From NCBI GenBank assembly GCA_021781695.1, contig JAJXWG010000028.1, forward strand, positions 1 to 12,811: a stretch of DNA of 12,811 nt, in the 5' to 3' direction. This document shows positions 8,731-12,811 of the stretch, piece by piece (within the stretch, counting starts at the first letter, position 1; every line of letters starts with the position of its first letter). Both the position numbers and the translations under genes were made by a program. The stretch comes from Pseudomonadota bacterium (lineage in GTDB: Bacteria; Pseudomonadota; Gammaproteobacteria; Burkholderiales; Gallionellaceae). The notes under the pieces are model-generated. The model saw only the letters and a list, made by a program, of their open reading frames with translations. It was not told the DNA's origin and did no database searches.

Positions 8731-9338
8731 CGCATCGCCCGCCACAACAACAGGACTGTCCCCAACAGCAGCAATGCATCCTGAAATGCAAAGTGATAAA
8801 CGGGCAATTCCATGACTTTTTCTTCAACGCGTAGCATTCCCCCGTCTTCGAGACTTTGAAGGCTGTCCCGCCAGGAAGCGGGACGCAGCATGCCGACCTC
8901 GGCGTAATGCAATGTTAAAGCCAGACGCACCGCCAGTCTTTCCCGCGACAGTCCCAGGTATTGCAATGGCAAGAGCAGGCTGTACAGACCCGCCATCAGC
9001 TGCTGGCGATGCAATCGGTCAAGCAACATCGCCAGTCCCGCCAACGCCACCAACAGGCGCATCGACTGCAAACCGCCACTCGTCAGGCCTTCCCGCGTCG
9101 GACTGAATATCGAGTCGAACAGGGCCTGCCCGGGGATGCTGTAGGCATAGATCAGCCACAATGAAATCATGAACCAGCGCGTGCGGCGCAGAAGCTGTCT
9201 TAGTTTCTGACGGGAAACCATGAAGGCCAGGAGCAACACAAAGCCGCCTGAAATAAGCATGCGAGTCGCGGGCAGAAATTGCATGGCGGCAACCAGCGCG
9301 CACCAGACCAGAATCTGCGTGGCAGGATGAAGCCTCAA
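8727..9338 (-). CDS. CbiQ/EcfT-like membrane protein
   Basis: About 203 residues with roughly five membrane segments (about 5-23, 27-42, 54-70, 93-107 and 185-200, perhaps one more near 115-130). The opening MRLHPATQILVWCALVAAMQFL resembles the N-terminus of energy-coupling-factor T components (CbiQ family), as does the middle stretch around 90-147 (RLLVALAGLAML, LLPLQYLGLSRERLAVRLALTLHY). The C-terminal Ala-Arg-Gly coupling motifs typical of functional EcfT are not visible, and no ATPase or substrate-binding gene lies nearby, so a transport role is unproven. I take a TTG start at 9338 because a strong GAGGAG (9345-9350) sits six bases upstream. The ATG at 9365 lies at the end of the fimV terminator with no ribosome site, and a TTG at 9398 would put the terminator inside the gene. 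The stop overlaps truA. Confidence 0.75.
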   Translation of the reverse strand: MRLHPATQILVWCALVAAMQFLPATRMLISGGFVLLLAFMVSRQKLRQLLRRTRWFMISLWLIYAYSIPGQALFDSIFSPTREGLTSGGLQSMRLLVALAGLAMLLDRLHRQQLMAGLYSLLLPLQYLGLSRERLAVRLALTLHYAEVGMLRPASWRDSLQSLEDGGMLRVEEKVMELPVYHFAFQDALLLLGTVLLLWRAMR

Positions 9339-9344
9339 GGTTGA

Positions 9345-9350
9345 CTCCTC
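9345..9350 (-). promoter_or_regulatory. Ribosome binding site that decides a TTG start
   Basis: GAGGAG on the minus strand, six bases before the TTG at 9336-9338. It is the strongest Shine-Dalgarno seen at this junction and is the main reason to choose that start over the ATG at 9365. Confidence 0.65.
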
Positions 9351-9366
9351 ATGCAGGTTGCACATG

Positions 9367-9395
9367 AAAAACGGCAGCCCTTCCCGAGCTGCCGT
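9367..9395 (-). terminator. Rho-independent terminator after fimV
   Basis: On the minus strand, an 8-bp perfect stem ACGGCAGC/GCTGCCGT (arms 9388-9395 and 9371-9378) with a nine-base loop runs straight into TTTTT. It starts about 20 bases after the fimV stop. It should end most fimV transcripts before the downstream truA-trp-acc-pur genes, unless there is read-through. Confidence 0.8.
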
Positions 9396-9414
9396 CAAGT
9401 TGAAAGATCATCGG

Positions 9415-9433
9415 ATCAGCCAAGCTGGCTGAT
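9415..9433. repeat. Inverted repeat over the fimV stop codon
   Basis: ATCAGCCA (9415-9422), AGC, TGGCTGAT (9426-9433): a perfect 8-bp stem with a three-base centre. The fimV TGA (9416-9418) lies inside one arm. No T-run follows directly, so it is not itself a standard terminator. Confidence 0.75.
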
Positions 9434-12016
9434 AAGCAACCTGGCTTCCTGCTGTTGAGCCTTATCGCCTTCCTGCATGACTTCATCGAGAATTTCACGC
9501 GCACCGACTTCATCTCCCATCTCCTGATACGCCTTGGCCAGATCGAGCTTGGTGGCAACCTCGTGCCAATGCTCGTTATGTTCGCCTTCGGCAGTTTCAA
9601 CAGTTTCAGCCGGTTCGTTCATATCCAGATTGATATCCGATAGATCGATTGCTGGCGGTGTTTTGACCTGATCTTTCTCCAGCGGGAAGTCCAGCATGAA
9701 TTCATTGCCCTCGCCTGAAACCTCTTTGACAGGGGATTCCACAGCTACCTTCTCCACCGGTGAAGATGTCACATCGAAAATCAAGTCATCGAGTATCGGC
9801 AATGCCTCATCCTTGTGCTGTTCCGCCTGCTCCGGCTGTTTGGCAGCAATATCAAAATCCAGTGGAATGCCTGAAATGTGATCATCCGATGTCACATCAA
9901 AATCCATTCCACCCTGCGGCATGATGCTTGTCACATCCAGGTCCGTCTCATCCTCTTGCAAAGGCCTGGTCAAATCGAAATCTGTCTCTTCCTTCTGCAA
10001 AGGCTTGGCAACATCAAAATCCGTGATCGCTTCGGGTGTAGGCTGCGTCACATCGAAATCTATCGCCCCAGGTTCCTCGCGTTCATCAGCCAAGGTTTCA
10101 TGTTCATCAGTTACCGAAGCCGTTTCCATCTCATCGAGCGCCGGCGTCAGCTGTGTTGCGCTGTCCGTGTCTTCAAACCTGGCTTCTTCCTGAGGTGCCG
10201 CGTTGGACAATTTCTGTCTCAGGACTTCCGCCTGCTGTATTGCTTCGCTGTCGCCTGTATCCCGCAACATCCGGTCGATGTTTTCGAACGCTGCCGCATC
10301 CTGACGATCGGCGTAAATGCCCAGCAATTTCAGATGCAGCTGGTGATTGTCAGGCGAGTGTTGCAAGGCATCCTTCAACACCTCCTCGGCCTGTTCGTCA
10401 CGGCCAAAATTGAGGAACAGATCAGCCTCGCTGATCGGATCCACATCATCGGGCTGATGAACCGCTTCCTCTTCATGGACAGCAGGCTCGGTGAAATCAC
10501 CCGTATCCGGGGAAGGTGCGACGGGGCTGGTCAGCTGGCCGGTGATCACGCCGACATCTTCGGCAGGCTGAAGTGCTGCTGCCTTCTTGCGCCGGCCAGC
10601 AGCCATACCCAAGGCACCCAACGCAACCAGCAGAGCCGCCCCTATGCCCATGTAAATGGGAGAGGCCAGAAGCTGATCCATCAACGATGGCTCTTCTACG
10701 ACTGCCGGTTTGACCGGTTTGGCTGGCTTGACTGCACTTGCCGGTGAAACCGCACTTGCCGGCTGCACCGCACTCGCAGCCGCAACGGCACTCGCGGGTG
10801 CTACGCTGCTTGCCGCTGCAACCTTGCTTGCCGCCGCAGCCGCCTCCGACTTGAGCTCAGCCAGACGCTTCATGTCCTGAAGGTTTTTTTCCAGCAGCGC
10901 AGCGCGCGCCTTTTCATCTTCGACCGCCTTGGCTTTTGCAATCGCTTCTTCTGCGGCTGCATTTTTTTGCGCCGATTTGGATTTGCCAGCCGCTGCCGAC
11001 TTGTCGCCAGGCGCTTCACCCCTGGACAGACGCAGAACTTCCTTGGCAGATTCGCTGGCTACGGGCGCCTTGTCGGCGCTCGTGATCTTGCCTTTAACGA
11101 GCTGGCCTCCACCCTCATGCCGGCTTGCCGATGCAGCCCCTGCAAGCTTCTGGCGATACGCATTCCAGTCTTCGGCCTGCGCATGAATTTCCTGGACGGC
11201 TTCGGTCTGCGACAGGTTCGCCAGCGCATTGCTGTCAGGAACATGCAGGATTTTCCCAGTCCTGATGCGGTTCATGTTATTACCGTCAAACTGATCGGTG
11301 TTGGCGCGGTAAAGAGCCACCAGCATGCGCTCGAGACTCACCTCCTGCGGCTTGACGCGGGACGCTATCCTGTCCAGCGTATCGCCGCTTTTAACGGTGA
11401 TCGCGCTGCCTGTCCCGGGCTCGACCTGTTTGACTGGCGCAGCATATCTTGGCACCGGCTTTGCCTGTGGCATCACCGGTTTTTCAACCGGAGCAGGAGT
11501 ACTCGGCGCTTCGAGCTTCTCGGACTTCACGGCCGGAGCCACAGGCGCCACGGGCTGCACCTGCGCTTCCTTGGGTTGCTCGGGAACATATCCTGGCGGG
11601 TCGAGCAGAAAGGTATATTCACGCACCAGCTTGCCCGATGCCCATGAAAGCTCGACTAGCAGGCTGACAAATGGATCGCTGATCGCCTGGCTGCTGGATA
11701 GCCTGATGTAGGCCTGGCCATCGGCGCGATATTCAATCTTGAAGTTGTATTTGATGCCATAGGGATAATCCAGGCCGGCATTCTTATAGTTTTCAGGCGA
11801 AGCAAGGCGCACAAGCAGACCCTGCTTGTCCGATTTGCTCACATCGCTGAGCTCGATCTCAGCCTTGAGCGGTTGCCCCAGGCTTGATTCCACATTGATG
11901 CCACCCAACCCGGCGGCATATCCCCAAGTGCTAAGCGCAAGGCCTGCAGTAACTCCAACAATTTGCATCAGCTTGCGGGGCATGTTTGCAGGAAAACTTG
12001 TGAATCGATTGTCCAT
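9416..12016 (-). CDS. fimV: FimV/HubP-type polar landmark protein
   Basis: An inner-membrane protein of the FimV/TspA/HubP family, which binds peptidoglycan and organises cell-pole functions such as type IV pili. From MDNRF it has 866 residues. Order: signal-like hydrophobic stretch 17-35 (ends GYAAG); conserved periplasmic N-domain about 37-142 (GLGGINVESSLGQPLKAEI); LysM about 204-260 (VKSGDTLDRIA); Ala/Lys-rich likely coiled coil about 340-400; Ala/Pro/Ser/Val repeats about 394-430; membrane helix about 452-473 followed by GRRKKA; TPR-like segment about 528-586 (EADLFLNFGRDEQAEEVL); acidic linker with seven DFDVT-like motifs 651-751; conserved FimV C-terminal domain 815-866 (ATKLDLAKAYQEMGDEVGAREIL). 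The start is unsure: a GTG at 12082 has GAGG eight bases upstream but gives a long n-region, and an ATG at 11983 gives MPRKLMQIVG. Neither ATG has a good ribosome site. Asd lies upstream and a terminator downstream. Confidence 0.93.
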   Translation of the reverse strand: MDNRFTSFPANMPRKLMQIVGVTAGLALSTWGYAAGLGGINVESSLGQPLKAEIELSDVSKSDKQGLLVRLASPENYKNAGLDYPYGIKYNFKIEYRADGQAYIRLSSSQAISDPFVSLLVELSWASGKLVREYTFLLDPPGYVPEQPKEAQVQPVAPVAPAVKSEKLEAPSTPAPVEKPVMPQAKPVPRYAAPVKQVEPGTGSAITVKSGDTLDRIASRVKPQEVSLERMLVALYRANTDQFDGNNMNRIRTGKILHVPDSNALANLSQTEAVQEIHAQAEDWNAYRQKLAGAASASRHEGGGQLVKGKITSADKAPVASESAKEVLRLSRGEAPGDKSAAAGKSKSAQKNAAAEEAIAKAKAVEDEKARAALLEKNLQDMKRLAELKSEAAAAASKVAAASSVAPASAVAAASAVQPASAVSPASAVKPAKPVKPAVVEEPSLMDQLLASPIYMGIGAALLVALGALGMAAGRRKKAAALQPAEDVGVITGQLTSPVAPSPDTGDFTEPAVHEEEAVHQPDDVDPISEADLFLNFGRDEQAEEVLKDALQHSPDNHQLHLKLLGIYADRQDAAAFENIDRMLRDTGDSEAIQQAEVLRQKLSNAAPQEEARFEDTDSATQLTPALDEMETASVTDEHETLADEREEPGAIDFDVTQPTPEAITDFDVAKPLQKEETDFDLTRPLQEDETDLDVTSIMPQGGMDFDVTSDDHISGIPLDFDIAAKQPEQAEQHKDEALPILDDLIFDVTSSPVEKVAVESPVKEVSGEGNEFMLDFPLEKDQVKTPPAIDLSDINLDMNEPAETVETAEGEHNEHWHEVATKLDLAKAYQEMGDEVGAREILDEVMQEGDKAQQQEARLLISQLG
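9767..10060 (-). repeat. Seven DFDVT-like motifs in the FimV cytoplasmic linker
   Basis: On the coding strand the motifs IDFDVTQP, TDFDVAKP, TDFDLTRP, TDLDVTSI, MDFDVTSD, LDFDIAAK and LIFDVTSS occur at residues about 652-752 (numbered from MDNRF). The first five are spaced about 12-15 residues apart; the last is further away. The underlying DNA keeps a common core like gtcacatcgaaatc on the plus strand, pointing to duplication followed by divergence. Such short acidic-aromatic motifs in a disordered tail could bind partner proteins, which is inference. Confidence 0.85.
10731..10838 (-). repeat. Six 18-bp tandem units in fimV
   Basis: Six units of 18 bp (10731-10748, 10749-10766, 10767-10784, 10785-10802, 10803-10820, 10821-10838) of the type accgcacttgccgctgca. 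They encode an Ala/Pro/Ser/Val hexapeptide repeat (VAPASA, VAAASA, VQPASA, VSPASA and relatives), residues about 394-429, just before the membrane helix. The unit is in frame, so copy changes alter only the periplasmic spacer length. Confidence 0.85.
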
Positions 12017-12098
12017 CTCGAATTCTGAGTGGTCAGGTGCAGCTTTTGGTAAATAAGGTCGTTTCACCAATGTTTTTCGCACAGTTCTTGCCTCGCTT

Positions 12099-12127
12099 TA
12101 TTTATTGAACGATAAAAGTAACATCAA
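12099..12127 (-). promoter_or_regulatory. Weak candidate fimV promoter
   Basis: In the 105-base asd-fimV gap (12083-12187) the minus strand has TTGATG (12122-12127) and TAAATA (12099-12104) with a 17-base spacer. Both boxes are poor matches to the sigma-70 consensus (about four and three of six bases), but the surrounding A/T-rich stretch suits a promoter. No convincing terminator for asd is seen in the gap. Confidence 0.3.
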
Positions 12128-12187
12128 AAAGCCTGCAAAATCAAGTCGGCCCACCGAACAATAAGGCATAATCCAGACAAATGGCAA

Positions 12188-12811
12188 CTAATTCAGATAT
12201 TCGGCAATCAGAATTTCTGCAATCTGTATGCTGTTCAAGGCAGCGCCCTTGCGCACATTGTCGCTCACGACCCACATGTCCAGACCCAGGGGATGCGATA
12301 CATCCTCGCGTATGCGACCGACATAAGTCGCATCCTTGCCCGCGGCCTCGATTGCAGTAGGCCATCCTCCGGGCACACGCTCATCGACCACTTCCACACC
12401 AGGCGCCTTTGCCAGCAAGGCGCGCGCCTCGACGGCCGTGATCTTCTTCCTGGTTTCTATGTGCACGGCTTCCGAATGCCCGTAATACACCGGCACGCGC
12501 ACTGCAGTCGGGTTTACCAGTATCGTGTCGTCTTCCATGATTTTCTGGGTTTCCCAGACCATCTTCATCTCTTCTTTCGTATAACCGTTTTCCATGAAAA
12601 CGTCGATCTGCGGCAACACATTGAATGCGATGCGCTTCGGATAGACTTCCACCTTCGCCTCCTGCGAGTTGAACAGCGCGCGGGTTTGTTCTGTCAGCTC
12701 ATCGATGGCTTCTTTGCCCGTTCCGGACACTGCCTGATAGGTTGCCACATTGATGCGTGCAATACCCACCGCATCACGGATGGGCTTCAAGGCTACCAGC
12801 ATCTGTATGGT
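12188..12811 (-). CDS. asd: Aspartate-semialdehyde dehydrogenase (5' part outside window)
   Basis: Reduces aspartyl phosphate to aspartate semialdehyde with NADPH, a branch point to lysine/diaminopimelate, threonine and methionine. Only the C-terminal 207 codons lie in the window; the frame is open to the right edge, so the ATG at 12802 is internal. The visible protein begins TIQMLVALKPIRDAVG, which normally follows directly after the catalytic Asn-Cys-Ser, so the nucleophilic Cys lies just beyond the edge. Visible motifs are INVATYQAVSGTGKEAI, VYPKRIAFNVLPQIDVF and the His-containing VPVYYGHSEAVHIET with the catalytic His. The motifs fit the roughly 340-residue Asd type and not the GNCTVS type of E. 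coli and P. aeruginosa. It lies upstream of fimV, as in Pseudomonas. Confidence 0.96.
   Translation of the reverse strand, partial: TIQMLVALKPIRDAVGIARINVATYQAVSGTGKEAIDELTEQTRALFNSQEAKVEVYPKRIAFNVLPQIDVFMENGYTKEEMKMVWETQKIMEDDTILVNPTAVRVPVYYGHSEAVHIETRKKITAVEARALLAKAPGVEVVDERVPGGWPTAIEAAGKDATYVGRIREDVSHPLGLDMWVVSDNVRKGAALNSIQIAEILIAEYLN

Noticed and set aside
9339..9398. Longer start (TTG at 9398) for the EcfT-like gene
   Set aside because: It would translate through the fimV terminator hairpin and lacks similarity. GAGGAG marks the TTG at 9338.
9878..10747. A 289-codon open frame on the plus strand
   Set aside because: Antisense to the repeat-rich part of fimV. Its apparent repeats are the mirror of the fimV repeats.
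12137..12160. Short TCGG/CCGA hairpin in the asd-fimV gap as an asd terminator
   Set aside because: Only a four-base-pair stem and no following T-run, so chance is enough to explain it.

Overview
The window is an ordinary chromosomal housekeeping block. Every protein gene I can support lies on the minus strand, so it reads from right to left: asd (5'-truncated by the window edge), fimV, a CbiQ/EcfT-like membrane protein gene, truA, trpF, trpB, trpA, accD, a small DUF3147-like membrane protein gene, folC, a SPOR-domain (DedD-like) gene, cvpA and purF (cut by the window edge just before its stop). The order asd-fimV-truA-trpF-accD-folC-dedD-cvpA-purF is familiar from Pseudomonas and from Betaproteobacteria. 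Having trpB and trpA between trpF and accD points to a betaproteobacterium. Base composition looks moderately GC-rich, and the gene content would fit a Nitrosomonadales/Gallionellaceae-like organism, but the exact taxon is inference.

Region by region: positions 12188-12811 carry the C-terminal part of aspartate-semialdehyde dehydrogenase. A 105-base gap with at most a weak promoter precedes fimV, a long FimV/HubP-type polar protein with a LysM domain, one membrane helix and a repeat-rich acidic cytoplasmic half. fimV ends in two hairpins, one over its stop codon and one resembling a Rho-independent terminator. From about 9338 down to position 1 ten genes follow with almost no spacing: four-base ATGA overlaps at ecfT-like/truA, trpB/trpA and SPOR/cvpA, directly abutting genes at trpF/trpB and accD/DUF3147, and gaps of 4 to 64 bases elsewhere. 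This looks like one long operon.

Together the genes serve basic metabolism: aspartate-family amino acids (asd), the last three tryptophan steps (trpF, trpB, trpA), malonyl-CoA for fatty acids (accD), folate polyglutamylation (folC) and the first committed purine step (purF). tRNA pseudouridylation (truA) and cell-envelope or polarity functions (fimV, SPOR protein, cvpA) sit in the same block.

I looked for an undescribed system, a mobile element, a CRISPR array, or tRNA/rRNA genes and found none. The points worth a second look are modest: a heptanucleotide tandem repeat laid across the truA stop and trpF start; several in-frame repeats (seven DFDVT-like units and six 18-bp units in fimV, a pentapeptide run in the SPOR gene); the hairpin pair after fimV followed by a TTG-started gene; and two small uncharacterised membrane-protein genes inserted into a conserved gene order. 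No stretch of 300 bases or more lacks a gene.
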